DNA from: Rhyacichthys aspro
Taxonomy: Eukaryota > Chordata > Actinopteri > Gobiiformes > Rhyacichthyidae
Direction: 5' to 3'
Assembly (NCBI GenBank): GCA_036850595.1
Contig: CM072160.1
Coordinates: 4,543,773-4,607,772 of the forward strand
DNA length: 64,000 nucleotides
The notes below the pieces were generated by a model. That model made no database searches. It worked only from the letters and a program-made list of their open reading frames with translations, and had not been told where the DNA came from. Made by a program: the position numbers and the translations under genes. This document shows positions 1 to 13,019 of the stretch, piece by piece; the stretch's first letter is position 1; each line of letters opens with the position of its first letter.

Positions 1-2035
1 CGTCTGGAGCTTTTCTATTTGCATCCTTGTGCATGCTGTCAAGTGTTCTCATCATAGAAGCACTGATTCCTTGTGTGATTATACCTTTACATACAATACA
101 TGCAGCAGACATGGGTTTAATGTCAGCGTGTGTTCAGTCCCGGGAAAAGTTGCATTGATTTCAAGCGAAAAGGAAGAGCGTGGATGGTTTCCTTTTGCGC
201 GTCTTTAAATGTAATGTAGTCATTTGCCGGAGCCAGCAGCGTGTGTGCGGGGACATGGAGGAATGCCGGAGGTAGCTATGGGTGACCCGGTATGTCCCTT
301 GCCAGTGTAGGTAGCCAAGATCACGGCCAAAGCCAGGCTGAAGGGGCAGGGAGGCGGGCAGCGCTGGCCGGCAGACAGAGGGCTTAGATACGGCTTTACA
401 ATAGCTCTGTGCACGCGTTTGGCTCCACATCGGCTAAACAGGTAGAGACCGAGGCTTGGTTCAGCCTGTAACGTTACCTTTACTGGACTAGGCTCAATCT
501 GAGCTAAAAACACGGCTTCAACTCCAACTTGATCCATCCCTAGCTCTAATTAAAACAATCTAATCAAATCCATCGTTGTCAAAACATAACGCGTATCCAA
601 CTAGACGTCTATTTCCACTTAGAGGCTTGTAAACTGGTGGATTTCCTACGAAGTTCGTGCTATCATGACTCCCTTTGTGCGTTTTTTGAGGAGGTCTTTT
701 TGTTTTTGGCTTAATACTAGACTGGTTACAGCGGAATGCAGACGCATGCTGCCCGTCTGGGCTCCCGGCCAAAAAGGTGCTGATGTGCGTCTGTCAGCGA
801 GCATTTTACAAGAGGATAACCGGCCAAAATCACAAAGGAACAATAGATAGAGTAAGAAATGGGGAAAGATAAGTGGGGAAAGCGCAAATGAAGCGGTTGT
901 GGGCAGTTTGGAACAAAGAAAGTGATGGACCTGTGCGCGGAGAGGACGCTGTGGTGTTGTTACCTGAACTGATACGGGCAGGTTGTGTGTGTGTCTGCTC
1001 GTGCCAGCCCGCTGTCTCTCTGTCTGTCTGTGGCTCTGGGAGTCTGTCTGTGAGTCTGTCTGTCTGTCTGTCAGGGTTTCTGAGATGCAGAGGAAGGCGA
1101 CATTTCGTGAAATTCATGAACAGCGGTGAAGAGCACTTGACAGAAAGGAGCGGAATGAATTGCAATGCTGATTTGGCAACTGTGCTGTGCTCTCATTGGC
1201 TGTGATGGCATTTGGGATTAACCACGCCACAACTCACCTCTAAACACGGGTTGTATTAAGTCATTGGCCCTGGTTTAAGGCTGATATTATTTTAGAGAAT
1301 TAGTTTATTGGAAATTTATGGATTTTTAGACAAGTGGACAGTTTAGTATCCTCCTTTTAGTCAAAAATATTTCAATAACCACATTAACTGAGACCAACCT
1401 AAGAGCATTCAGACTAAGACAACATCAATACTTCTATAAATAAGGACTGAGACAAGACAAAGACCATGGCAAGAGATACCAGTCTTAGACCAAAGTCAAA
1501 GAGGGCCTGACGGGTTTTGATTTAAAACCTGTGAATCCTGGTTTAATATCAGTAGATCTGTACACTTTACCAGGTTCACAGCCACCATCTTTGAAAAACG
1601 TCGCCACAAATGATGGACGTTAAGGATCGAGGTGCTGTCCACGGTAAATATAATGCATCTGGAGTAAGACTGAAGAGGTGTCCAAGGCTGATTTAACCCT
1701 GAGACCTTTAAAAGTGACAGCTCTACAACAACACGAACATCAAGAGCATCTTTCTCAATGTTATATAACGTTTCATTTTGTTTCATCAAATACTAAATGA
1801 ACTGGTTTTGTGTGTTGAGACCATTTGCATTTTCCTTCATATTGTTAGTGTATAAACCAGGGCATCATAGTTACTACATATATTTGTGAGGCAGTTCATT
1901 AGAAAGTGTTATATTTGGCCTGTAGGCGCACAGACTCGGACAGATGTGTTTAAAGCGATGCCGGAGCCAGTGTGTGGTCACTCACACTCCTCCCAGGGGC
2001 CTTCACTTCAGCAGCACCCGCCGAGAACAAATTGA

Positions 2036-2082
2036 CTGATTTGCATTAAATATATTGTACCGTGGATGCTGTATATAAAGCA
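2036..2082 (+). promoter_or_regulatory. Octamer motif and TATA-like box in a conserved-looking block
   Basis: ATTTGCAT (reverse of the POU octamer ATGCAAAT) lies at about 2038-2046 and is followed by GTATATAAAG at 2071-2080. Upstream, 1920-2035 is GC-richer. It could be a small promoter or an enhancer. No ORF or exon follows that I can assign. Confidence 0.2.
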
Positions 2083-3087
2083 GAGAGTGTGAGAGTGAGA
2101 AGAAGAAGTCTGAGGAGCTCCCGGAAAGTATTTAATTAGTGCAGAAGCATTTGAGACTGGTCCTGAGAATGGATTTAGGATTGTATTTGAAGGTTTCTGT
2201 CTAGAATTTTGTCTTGGACACTAGAAGATAATTTAAAATCATGAAAAGAACTTTATTGTGCATTGATGGAAAACCCCAAAATCATGTGCCACCATTTTTA
2301 GTTTGACTATTTCTATTGATTAACCCCTTCGTATTTGATTTTCAGACTTGTTTTCTGGGATCTCTTTCCATAAATCATGCTTTGGTCTTGATCTTGACCT
2401 GATCTGAGTCCTTAACACTCACTCATCACTTGTTTTTGTTGCTTGTGGCCTCGACGCTTCTTCAATGAATCGTTTATTTTATTTAAGCTTTAGACTCTAC
2501 CTGTGTGAATCTAAACGTACTGATTATACAAAACCAAAGCGTATAGTCTGCCTTTAAAATATAACTGTACAAAAGCCTACGTCCTGCAGTTACCACACTG
2601 TGAGAGTCTTTGAAACACCTTGGAAATTAGCATATATACAAACAAATATGCAATTATAGTCTTATACAAATGAGATGCTTACTCAGTAAAATTAACCTCC
2701 CAACAAGAATAAAAATGGCCTTGGTGTTAGTTTTAATAAGGCAGCTGGCTGTGAGCTGGACACACTGCCTCTTGTTTTATTAAATAACCCCAAACCTTGT
2801 TAAATTAAATCTGCAAATTATAATCAGAGGTGGCTATTAACTATTTACATTTACTTGATTAACTTTTTGAATAAATTGTCCTTGTCAGTGCTTTCCTGAA
2901 ACATAGCTTTTAAGCTAAATTAAGAAGGCATTAGTCAGTTTGTTTAAAGAGAACTGGGCCTGCACCTTAGCATTTCCATATTTAGCTATTTCTCTGTTCA
3001 TTTAATCTTAAACCCTCTTCTGCTTATTCTCATGAAGGGCTCAGCTTTACCTTGAGCCAGTTAGTCGCAGGGTTAACACTTAGAGAC

Positions 3088-3195
3088 ATACACTGACAGA
3101 CAATACTTCACTCTCACATTCATTCAGTATTGGAGCATTTTAAGTTGCATTATAACCAATTTATCCACACAAACATGTCTTTGGACAGTGATGAA
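3088..3195 (+). repeat. Degenerate teleost dispersed repeat (ATGTCTTTGGAC family)
   Basis: The segment contains ACATACACTGACAGACAA, then CTCTCACATTCATTCA, then CACAAACATGTCTTTGGAC. These occur in the order typical of a very common fish repeat whose core reads ATGCATGTCTTTGGACTGTG. A second, longer copy is at 45620-45850. The assignment is from memory of the motif order; the class of the element is not clear to me. Confidence 0.5.
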
Positions 3196-5004
3196 GTTCC
3201 TATTTATTTTGTATAATTTAAAATAAATGTAAATCTATATATTCCTGTAGGGCTTATTGTCGTTCTAGATGTTGATATTAGATTTTTTGCTGTAGCTTTT
3301 TGTGGTATTAACCAAACAAAACCTTTTACTTGAGTAGTCTTGCTTTGTTATTCTTACCTAGAGTCATGTTTCATATTTTTACCCAATCATATTTTGCTTG
3401 AGAACAGAAGTGAGCCACGACGCCCAGCTCTTGTTTATGAATTCAGTGACGATGCATTGTTGAATGTCTTGAAATAAATACACAGTTCAAAATGGGACGT
3501 ATCAGTCAATATTATGTTTTCAATTCTGGGCCATAATAAAAAAACAAGACATCTGGACCGTCCTCTGAAGGTAAAAGTAATTTATTTCCTCGTCCAAGTG
3601 ATCCAAGTCTTTTAAATGAAGGATGACTTTAAAATAGACTCAGTTGTGTTCTTCTTAACCCTTTCAGTATTGCCTCTAGATAACGCTTTTTTTCATATTT
3701 TAAGGAAATTAGACAAATTTCTTTATTAAACACACCATCTTTCATTAAGGCTTTAGCGAATTTACTTTCTTCAGACCTCTTTCCACTTGTTCATAGACAG
3801 CATGTCCCTGCGAGGCTACCGTAGAAACGAGAGCCGTCACGTGAGGATTTCATCTGCAGCGTTATTATTAGACGCATCCAAAAACGACACGCCGCTCCTT
3901 TAAAGCCACCGCCGTTTTCTTCTTTATCGTGAGTGTCTCGTTCAAAAACACAGAGCAGGTTTTTGCAGCAGAACGTCGTGACAGAAGTGAACGACCATCT
4001 TCGATCTGAGCCTCTCCACAGCTGCCTCTGTCAGTCTCTGTGCTGGATTAGACACTTGTTTAATCTCTCCGTCTCTCTCTCTCTATGTGCCTCTGCCTTG
4101 TATTCCCCTCTTGTCCTGCCATCACCCTGCAGCCCATCCTTTTCTCTCTTTCTTCATCACTTCCTTCATCCATCACTTTGGGTCCAAACGTTCTCTCTCT
4201 TTTTCCATTTCCTGTCTCTTTTTCAGCCCCAAAACCCAACCCCCATTCGACACTAGCCTCTTCTTTACGTCGGGAATCAAGGCAGGCCGCTGGTTTAATA
4301 TTCAGCAGGAAGCACTGATGGAAATTCACTCTGCGTTTTGTCCGATCCCTATAAATCTACTCGGATGTCCCATTCTTAAGAGTTCCTTTAGACGGATTTA
4401 GTGTAGATTTGGAACATCTTGAGACAGAAAGCATTTTAGGCTCATGTGCAATCCTAATGTCAGTTTATGGCACTGGGAAAGTTCCACATTTTTGTATTGT
4501 ATTCTTATATGACCTGCTGATATTACTTAAAAAAAAAAAACTAAACAGTTAAATAAAAAAATGGCACTATTTTTGACTTTTTGGACTTGTGACAGAAAAC
4601 AGGAAGTGTTTTGAGATATTTTACTGAAAATGCATGAATAATAATAGTAAAAAAAACACATTACAAGTTATTAATGTACATTTATTGACTATTTAAAACC
4701 ACTGACTCTAGCTATGTGACCCATATCCTTCCTTCTAATCATAAAGACTCCATATTAAGCTCATTTTCAGGTTCTGGTGCCACATAATGACAACATTGAT
4801 CATATTTACTCCATTACTCCATTTTCAACACCTTATTAAAAATGTGATCATGTATTAAATTACAAAATTCAAGGCATATAAACAATATAAACAATAGATG
4901 GTGACTCAAAACCTGATGATATATACATTCCTAAAATCTGGACACAAAACAATGGAGAAAATTGATGTTAAAAGGTGTTTGCAAAGAGTAAAGCCCATTT
5001 TAAA

Positions 5005-5066
5005 GCAGCCCTGCGTAACTTTTAGCCACTAGAGGGCGCAGATCCCTCCATAGACTCTGTGTTGTT
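5005..5066 (+). repeat. End of a TTAA-type MITE with a CTCF-like core
   Basis: The end sequence TTAAAGCAGCCCTGCGTAAC followed by TTTTAGCC matches both ends of the inverted-repeat element at 24621-24981. It runs straight into CCACTAGAGGGCGCA (5026-5040), which the other element carries in reverse orientation next to its right end. The opposite end was not located, so this may be a truncated copy. Confidence 0.5.
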
Positions 5067-6499
5067 ACGTTTAAATAAAAAATAAAAATAAAAACTCTTA
5101 TTATGTTTACCAGCTTCCTGTATACGTCATAGAAACACAAAATAATGAGAATAGTCATTGACACACTCAGTTAAATAAGAGAAATACAAAATACAACATA
5201 ATGGGATCAAAAAAGACACAATAAGGTTTGGAGCTTAAACCAATAACAAACAGTAATGACAAAAGGCACTAATAAAATACTGTTTACACTACATTTTTCG
5301 TGTTCAGATATAGTCCAGTGTGAGCCGGTAACAGATCTGATGAGCTGAAAGCCTTTTTTTTGCTTCTTTATTAACAATTTGACCCAAATCACAGTGACTT
5401 CAAGATATTCATTTTGAATTTCAAAGTGTTTTCAAAGGGTTTATTCTAAGATGTCATCTCTTTGTAACCTTGCCTCTGCTTAGAATCAAGAAATAACATA
5501 ATATACTGTTTAAATAAAACTGATTAAGCAGGAAACATTTGTGACCTCACAGAATCCCGGGGCCATTTTGGAATGACAAAGATAAATGCTCCACCGGCTT
5601 CAGCTTTGGGCTTCGGGACTTTTCAGACCTTTTTATGAACATCTAACAAACTAAAAAGGTGAAAGAGCAGTTTAAATGCCCTTTATAATAATTAAGAATA
5701 ATGTCATGCGCCAGGATTACGTCAATTAGAGGTTTTGAATGACATTTATATTTGAATGACTTGCCCAGCCCTTTTACAGAGAAGGATCCAAACTAAATGT
5801 AAAGCGATCCTCAATGTTATGGTGCTTTAAGAGGATTTAATGAATATTTGAGTCTCATATGACCTATTTTTTATCGATCTATTTCTTTGTGGTGGTTGTA
5901 GGAGCGATCTGCAGTAGACAATAGTGCGGTGGTATTAACAGCAGTGTGCCAGGGCCTCTCATATTATTTCTGCCCTGCCTGACTGCACTGAGCTAAATGA
6001 GTTCATGTAATAACGGGCTGTGTGTGCAAACAGCCTGTGTGATGGCTGAAGCTCGGCCTGCACCAGCATCATTTCTATACCTCTCTTCTCTTTTTTTTTT
6101 TCAATCTGGGCCTTTCATTCCCTCACTCGCTCATTTGTGTTCTGCCACCGGTGTCGACACAGCCGCAGAAACAGGCTGCGCAGTTTCTTAAAACTTCTAT
6201 AAGAAGAAGAAGAAGAAGCCCGAGGTCTGATGTTTTTAAGGGTTTAGTTATTCCTTTCATCATCTCTGTATTTGGACTTTACTGTTGTAGGTTTTTTTGT
6301 GTTTTTTTTTGCAGAAGAGAGGATGGAGAGAGAAAGAGCATGAGAGAGAGGCATACATAAGTATTTTTAGCTCTATGACCTATTTCTCCAGAGCTACCTT
6401 ACCTACTGTCAGTCAGCGCTGATGCTTCGAGACCTTTTCGTGGTTTTAACCAAGAAATTTGACATTTTTAGTAGTTTTGTATAAAGACTGGCTGATATC

Positions 6500-7115
6500 A
6501 CAAAGAATAGAAACTTTTTCCCACAATGATTAATATTGGAAATGGGACAATATATCGTATGTATCGTTATCGGATCGTGATATATTATCGCGATACGGAT
6601 ATCGTGATATTTGTTAAAAGGCCATTTTCTACTGGAAAAGTGCTGTTGTGGATATATAAACATGAGGAAGTTATGAACAAAAGAGGGACTGAGCAAAAGT
6701 AAAAGTATGTGATTGCATTCCATCATTTTTCTCTGAGAACACCATTGGTTGTTATTCAGCTGCGATAATGATATGGGTTGTAGATGTTTTTGTCTAAAGT
6801 ATTGATGGATTAATGTATTGTTTCATTATCAGGTTATTTTCCTCTTGTGATGCAGAATCATGATTGGTGATATTGTGATATTTGTTTAATATTTGAAGAA
6901 AGGGCTGTTGTGAATATAGACATGAAGGTGTCACATGTGCATAGACATTTGTTTATTTAAAATAACAATAAAATAAGACTAAAATGCAAAGAATGAATAC
7001 ATAAAATCCAGTTTTTGTCAAAGCAGTTTTAAGAAATACAGTGTTTATTGCAACCTAATATCTAAATAATCACTGTATCACAATAATATCATTATCGGGG
7101 AGTGATATCGGTGAG
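6500..7115. repeat. TATCG/CGATA-rich dispersed repeat
   Basis: The stretch contains several partly palindromic ATATCG strings, such as TATTATCGCGATACGGATATC near 6583-6603, and more at about 6830-6880 and 7070-7105. Similar CGATA/TATCG-rich pieces occur near 21370-21415, 59280-59345 and 60060-60095. Repeats of this appearance are common in fish genomes. Ends and class could not be set. Confidence 0.4.
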
Positions 7116-8224
7116 GTACCATGTGATTACTACTGCTATACATTACATTACATAAGTGTTTGAAAAGTATGTCCAACACCTGTGGACGAAAGAAAGCAGA
7201 GAGGATGTTAGTAAAAGTAATCTTTTTGTTAATTTGCTTCACCATCTAATTTATAATGTTATATGTTGTGTATTTTTCTTGAGCTGTACCAAAGAAACTG
7301 ATCTTGGTGCTTTTTGGTGGAAATGAACCCACTAATAAATGATTGCACATAAAAGACTGGACTATTAGAAACATCTTTGACGTAGCAGCACTGTAGATTG
7401 AATAATAGGTTATAATAAAGGTGATTGTGCACTGATAATAATTAAAAACTGGAGCCTTATTCATTTGAACTTGTTTATTTTCTTATTTCACCAAACAGCA
7501 GCAAAACCCATCATGAGTTTGTCATTGGTCTGACTTAATTTGGCCATACCCATTCATTTCATACAGTTAAATGGATCTGATACCCCTTCCTTCTTTCTTC
7601 CTTTCTTTCTTTCACAGTAATTTCCACTTATAAATAACCCTGTCAGTCTTTCTGTGCTGCTTCATTTCTCTGATCGGTTATATGTCTATCCAAATACAAA
7701 ACCTGACTCAAAATACACAGAAACCAGACCAATTTCTTTCATAAAGTGTATAGAAAATGTATGAGATGGCTGACAATATGAGTAGACTTTGACTTGTAGG
7801 TTTTGAATGTTATACCTGTTGCCTTTTATCTTTTCTCACGTGTCGTGCAACAGTCTTGGCTTTTTCTGGATCTCAGTCCTTTTAAGCTGTGATCTTGTCT
7901 CAGTTTGTTGTCTTGACTACAGCTTAAAATAAAGACAAAAAGAAAAACACAGTGACAATGGCAAGTTACTGATGATAAATACTATAAAAATGCATGAATG
8001 TTAGACCTATATTATATTTTACCTGTTTATTTTGAGGAAGATAATACATTTTCACCACATTATTGACATCGCAGGACAGTATGGCGTGTTCATTTTTTGG
8101 TCTCTAATACGGAGCCATGATCAGGAGTATTCGAGGGTGGAGTCAAATGCAACCTATGTCTGCTTCCCTCTGCAGCACTTTAATAAGGATGCAGACTCTG
8201 GTCGGGTTAGGAAAGAGGGGGGCT

Positions 8225-8480
8225 AAGAAAACACACACACATGCACTCTCACATGCACGGCCAGATACCGAGAATCCATCGCCATAATAAGAGGCCAAGT
8301 GCAGTGGTGATAAATCTCACCTGAAGGAGCTGTTCGGATGGAGGCAGATTGCCTTACCCTGATGTACTGCCCTCGATGCTCACTGCAGCCTGCGATGGGC
8401 CGTATACTCCCACACAGATGAAGAATGTGCATAGACAAACACTGTACTCCGAGTGTATAAATAGGGACGCGCAAATGTGA
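8225..8480. promoter_or_regulatory. Conserved-looking block with TATA-like sequence
   Basis: The block has mixed composition, without repeats, unlike the flanking AT-rich DNA. It ends in TATAAATAGGGACGCG at about 8456-8471, a good TATA-box match. Frames are open on the minus strand (8223-8495) but match nothing I know. An enhancer or a small promoter is possible; there is no direct evidence of transcription. Confidence 0.25.
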
Positions 8481-9714
8481 TTGCGTAAAATACAAAAATG
8501 CAGCCGTGCATGCAGACCGAGAGGACTGTGATTCTCCGCTTTTTAGTCCCAGATAACCACACCCAAAGAGAAATACAGCGGTGTGTATGCTGGAAAAGGC
8601 CTTGCTTCTATTCTAAAGGTGTTGTCTTAGACTCAAATGTACATTCAGTCATGTCTCTCATTGTTGTGATTGGATGGAAAATTTCCTCTTGAATCTGTCA
8701 GTGGTGTGAGATTGGACTTTTAAGCTTGTGTTTTTATCCCAGTTGCTTATTATCTCTTCCCACTGATCTTGTTCTTGATTTGGTCCCAGTTCCTAAAAGT
8801 CCAGGGTCACAATCATGATTTGGCCTTGGATTGTGTGGTTTTTAACAACAGCACTACCTGAAAATATGCCCTAAATGTCAGAAAAAGGAGCAGTATCAGC
8901 TCCAATATAGTACTGCAATAAATAAACGTTGTCAAAAATGTAAACTCATCTTGGTTTTGTCTTTTAATGTGTTTGCGGGAAGGTATTCTATGGATTCACT
9001 GGTGATTTGAGCTGATTTTGATCATGAAAATATTTAGATTCACGTGTTTCTTTGCATCACAATCACCTTCTACTGTATATACACCATCAGCAGTTTCATA
9101 GAGGCACATACTCACGTGTTCTGCTTTGTCAAATTGTGTCTTTTCCATGCTTTCCATCCATTTAGATTTCTTTATAACCATTTCTATACATTCATGCTGT
9201 CTACTACCTCACTATGAGTCATTTACTATGGGATTTTATGCTGCTCGTGTCTATTTTAAGCTGCCTTTTTTACGACTGGCAAAGGAACTACCGACGAAAA
9301 TTAGTCTAATTCAGCACGGGTACATTTACATTGTTTAATGTTGATTGATGTACACTGTCCAATTTTCACATAAACAAATAAATTACATTAGCCCACACAT
9401 CTTACATGTCTTTAATCTTCCATTAAGTTTTTATTATTCTTATTCTATAGCTTTAGGACTTCAGGAATGCCTTTGTCACGTGAGTTTAGGACAATAACAT
9501 GTCTTCACAGCAATATTACAATATTAACTTCAATTAACCCTCTCTCTTAACAAGGTAGTAGGTAGTAGAAGTAAAATGTCAGAAAAGCACACACGTAAAA
9601 TCCACATTTGAATACAAAGAAAGATAGAAGGCAGATTGAAATGCAAAGAGACACAGCTGAACTCAAATGCTCGTCCTTTGTGACAAAAGATAAATGTGAC
9701 AGAGCATCTTCTCT

Positions 9715-10055
9715 AAAGTAGAAATTGTCAGAAGTGTGGACTCGAGTCAGACTTGAGTCACAAATTTGATGACTTCTGACTTGACTTTAAAAAAAAAACA
9801 CCAAAAAAGACTCAAAACTTCACTTGGACTTGAGCCTCTGACCTGAAAAGTCTTGATGCTTCTCCCAAAGATTAGAAGGATGTTATTCGAAAAGTGTAAA
9901 CAAAACAATTCATTTTCTTCAATAGTTTGACAGATTACACAGAGTTAAGTGTTACTCTCATGACGCTGCCTTTAAATGCTCTCTGTAAAACTCAGCGCTA
10001 CAGGGCTTCACAACCAAAGGCCAAAATGCAGCCTCACTTTGTAAATCACTGATCA
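9715..10055. repeat. Dispersed repeat sharing a core with 21780-21850
   Basis: The core TGACGCTGCCTTTAAATG, followed by CTGTAAAACTCAGCGCTACAGG near 9961-10005, recurs at about 21804-21847 with few changes. The surrounding GACTTGAGTCA-type text is low in complexity. The second copy lies inside an ACTTAAGTA-type repeat, so the two probably belong to one mobile family. Confidence 0.45.
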
Positions 10056-10561
10056 CCAAAGAAAAAAAAACATTATGACAATACTTTTTTGACTAAATAT
10101 TCTAAAGAAATACAAGCACTTTTCAGTTGTTCTTGCTTTATAATTTTTTGTTAAATATTGCAGATTTAAAAGCTCACATTATTTAATTTTAGCATAATAT
10201 CAGTGTTGTTGAAAAGGACCTTGAAGAAAAACCTTGAAGAATAGGAGTTTGGACTTTTATTTGTCGCATTGTAGCGTCGATTTTGCAGACAATTTGCCGA
10301 CTATTTTGCCAATCCTTAACGAACTATGGGCCGAATCAATGAATAGAAGCCTGTATATGTGTAGGAGAAACACTACAAAGAGACATAGATGTGTGTGTGT
10401 ATCTGGTCCCACCTCTCATCCATGCACACCTTCATTAAAACCATGTGTAGCAGGTAAAACACTGACAGGACTGACACAATCTGTTGCCTCTCGTCGTTCC
10501 CTCCGCGTCCTGTCTCTGTCAGATCTCTCATGTTTAAATCTGCACACAGTCAGTACAGTAT

Positions 10562-10581
10562 ACACACACACACACACACAG
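10562..10581 (+). repeat. (AC)n microsatellite
   Basis: A run of about ten AC dinucleotides. It falls inside a 178-codon open frame (10234-10770) that has no recognisable domain and that I do not regard as a gene. Confidence 0.9.
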
Positions 10582-11699
10582 ACTTACACTCGCTGTGCGC
10601 CGCTCGCTGACAGTGAATCGAGGAAACTGACGTGTCCCAGCTGGTCGTGTGGCAGACGTCTATCCCTGTTCGGAAACGTTCACGTCCATCTGTCTGTCTG
10701 TCACTGTCAAACCCAGAGTGTGGTCTCCTTGTCTTTGTGGCTCAGGCTCGTGTTTAACACTAAGGTATAATGCCATGAGCCCCTTTTTTTTCTGCTACAG
10801 TGATGTGTCTACGGACCAACGTTGTCTCTAAGGGTTTTTCACATCTTATTCCTTTTGCCATTTATTCCAAAATCAAAAATTCCAGGAAATAAACCCGCAT
10901 TAGAGGCTGGGTTTGGTATTGAGAGCGCTTTTTAATGGTCTTGCCTCTGAATCCTCTCTTGGTCTTGAACATAGAAGACTCAAGACCGACCGAGACCACA
11001 ACCGGTTCATTATTATTGTGATTAATGCAGTTCAGCCTTACATAGCTGCATCTTGAATATTATTATGATTTTTGCTAGTTTTGCGAGTTTGGACTTGGTC
11101 TCGGCTGTTCGTATTATAAAAATGATTCTTTCTTGGGATTTCTTTCAATCTATTATACACTAGTCTTGATCTTGACACAGTCTTGATTGTCTTGTTCTCG
11201 ATACAGCCATGATTTAGTCACAATTTAATAGTGATTGACCGCCATTGACTATGTGCAATCCTTAATTTCTCATGTTTTGTGGCGGCTATTTCTGTTTCGG
11301 CTGCAAAATATGTGGAAAAAATGTCCTATTTGAACTGAATGATAGGAGGTCTATCTATATAATGCATGATGTAGGAGTAGCTCTAGTACTTACATGTCCC
11401 CTACCTCAAATGCGATGAAAATAAACCACTTCTGTCCAAACTTTTAGATAGTTTCTGCCATTTTTTTGCTGCTATTCAATGAAAAGATGAATAAAATACA
11501 GACAGAATAATAAACTCTTCTATATTTTGTGAAAAACTCACAAAAAAACTCACAAATATTTTAACAAAGGCAAACACAAGTTAATAAGGAGACTGCTGTA
11601 TATTAAAACAAGCATATTAGGCACAATATAGATTATAGTTTTCACTAAATAAACCCTGAGAAACTGAATTGTTTGTCCTTTTTTGCCGTTACGTACAAT

Positions 11700-12120
11700 C
11701 TGCAGTCACCAGTCGAGACTCGAGCCGGAAATTGTGCTGCACATGCAACCGCACAGATTGTGAGAGGAAAAAAAAAAAAGACAAATTATTTCAGAGAGAG
11801 TGAGGCAAAGAGAGAGAGAGAGGAGAAGAAATTGAATTGAGGGGGGAGCGCGGCGGGGGGAGGAGAGGGTGAATTGGTAAGGGTGATATTGCATAGTTTA
11901 ATCTGTTGAGTTCAGCCGTGGCAGGACTGAGGCTGGGGGGAGGGGACGGAGAGAGAGAGCCGTACAGTACAGGCCCGTTTCTATTACTCCTCTCGACTGA
12001 ACCCAACACAAAGCACTGCCTCTGACTGAGCCGCACAGATGGACAACGACAGAGACAGGTGTGGACCAGGTGGACGGGCTCTGGGACGCGGACTCGAGCC
12101 GTTTTATAGATTTTAAACCA
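11700..12120 (+). promoter_or_regulatory. CpG- and GA-rich putative dpf1 promoter/5' UTR
   Basis: This 420-bp block is distinctly GC-rich in an AT-rich setting. It holds GA repeats at about 11795-11825, G-runs (GGGGGGAGCGCGGCGGGGGG near 11841-11860) and repeated CpG. It ends around the candidate first coding exon of dpf1 at 12039. No TATA box is seen just upstream. This fits a TATA-less vertebrate promoter. The link to dpf1 depends on the candidate exon and is inferred. Confidence 0.4.
12039..12058 (+). CDS. dpf1: dpf1 candidate first coding exon
   Basis: The candidate starts at ATG 12039 and encodes MDNDRD plus two bases of an Arg codon. It then meets a donor, CAG|GTGTGG. An in-frame TGA lies four codons upstream (12027-12029), so this is the first ATG in frame. 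The exit phase (two bases) fits the entry phase of the microexon at 22421, so the joined frame reads on into the conserved N-terminus. Supporting this is the CpG-rich context. Against it, the residues are not conserved with the MAT-type N-terminus I remember for mammalian DPF1, the -3 Kozak base is C, and the intron to the next exon would be 10.4 kb. Another first exon is quite possible. Confidence 0.3.
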
Positions 12121-13019
12121 ACCGTGGGCATCTCTTCCCCCGTCTCAAATCGTGAATGTCATTTATCTGTGTTATTTAAGGAGATGTATGTCATGTCGTG
12201 GGAATAAAAAGAATGAATCAGGCTAAATTGAAACACTGTTAAAGAGCGTTAAGTCCTTAAATAGTGTGTGTAGCAGGTGAAATATAGCAATCAGAGCAGC
12301 TACTGTAGCCGTTTAATAGACATTTGAAAGCTCAGAAGGTTAGATTTGTCATTTTATTGGATTGGATTTGTTTGAGGTTAGCTTGGCTCGTTCACCTTCT
12401 TAGAAAAATGAAGTAGATCTGGACCTATTCCACTGAAATCTATCCTATCTGACCAATCATGACTGTTTTTTTTCTAAAAAGGGGCGGGCTTTATGTGATT
12501 TGTTTTCAACTCAAATCGACAGGACCAGACTAACTCAACAATAAAATTTAGTAAATAAAAACTGACTGATACATTTACTTCCAACTCACAGTTTATTGAA
12601 AAGGTCTGTACCATTATTGTTCTGGAGGATCTCTTAAGAAAGCATTTTCATTTCAAACTATTCATTTCTGACCTTTTAGACTGACTCAAACCATTTGCTG
12701 GTCTTTGTGTTTTCTTTCTGTGCCGTAAAAATACCGACCAACTTCATCTGCTTTAGACATAGTGTACTTATTAATCTGCTTTTATTCAATAGGCTCATTA
12801 AGGAGATGATTACTGGTTATATTTTTACATATAAATAGTGCTAAATGGATGCTTTTTGCGATTTATCATTTATGCATTAGACTTTTCATCATTTTTAGTC
12901 AATATGTATAGGTCTAGGGACTGATCTAGTAGCTTATGTTCACCTGTAAATACAAACTGGAAGCATTTGTCTAACACAAAAGCACATCTTGTTTTAATTT
13001 CTGTCTGTTGTAATTTGTC

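Larger units (their letters stand above)
1..12038. other. Region upstream of dpf1 candidate exon 1, no gene recognised
   Basis: I see no convincing protein-coding exon here. The region is AT-rich DNA with GC-richer islands at about 180-500, 890-1160, 1920-2110, 3790-4030 and 8090-8500. Open frames in these islands are short, overlap on both strands, and match no family I recognise. Dispersed repeats, simple repeats and conserved-looking blocks are listed separately. A (GTCT)-rich run lies at about 1015-1075 and a pyrimidine-rich run at 4020-4230. Absence of a gene is my judgement from reading only. Confidence 0.6.

Noticed and set aside
10234..10770. 178-codon + strand ORF
   Set aside because: Ser/Thr/His-rich text over an AC repeat and CTGT runs; no domain and no splice context.
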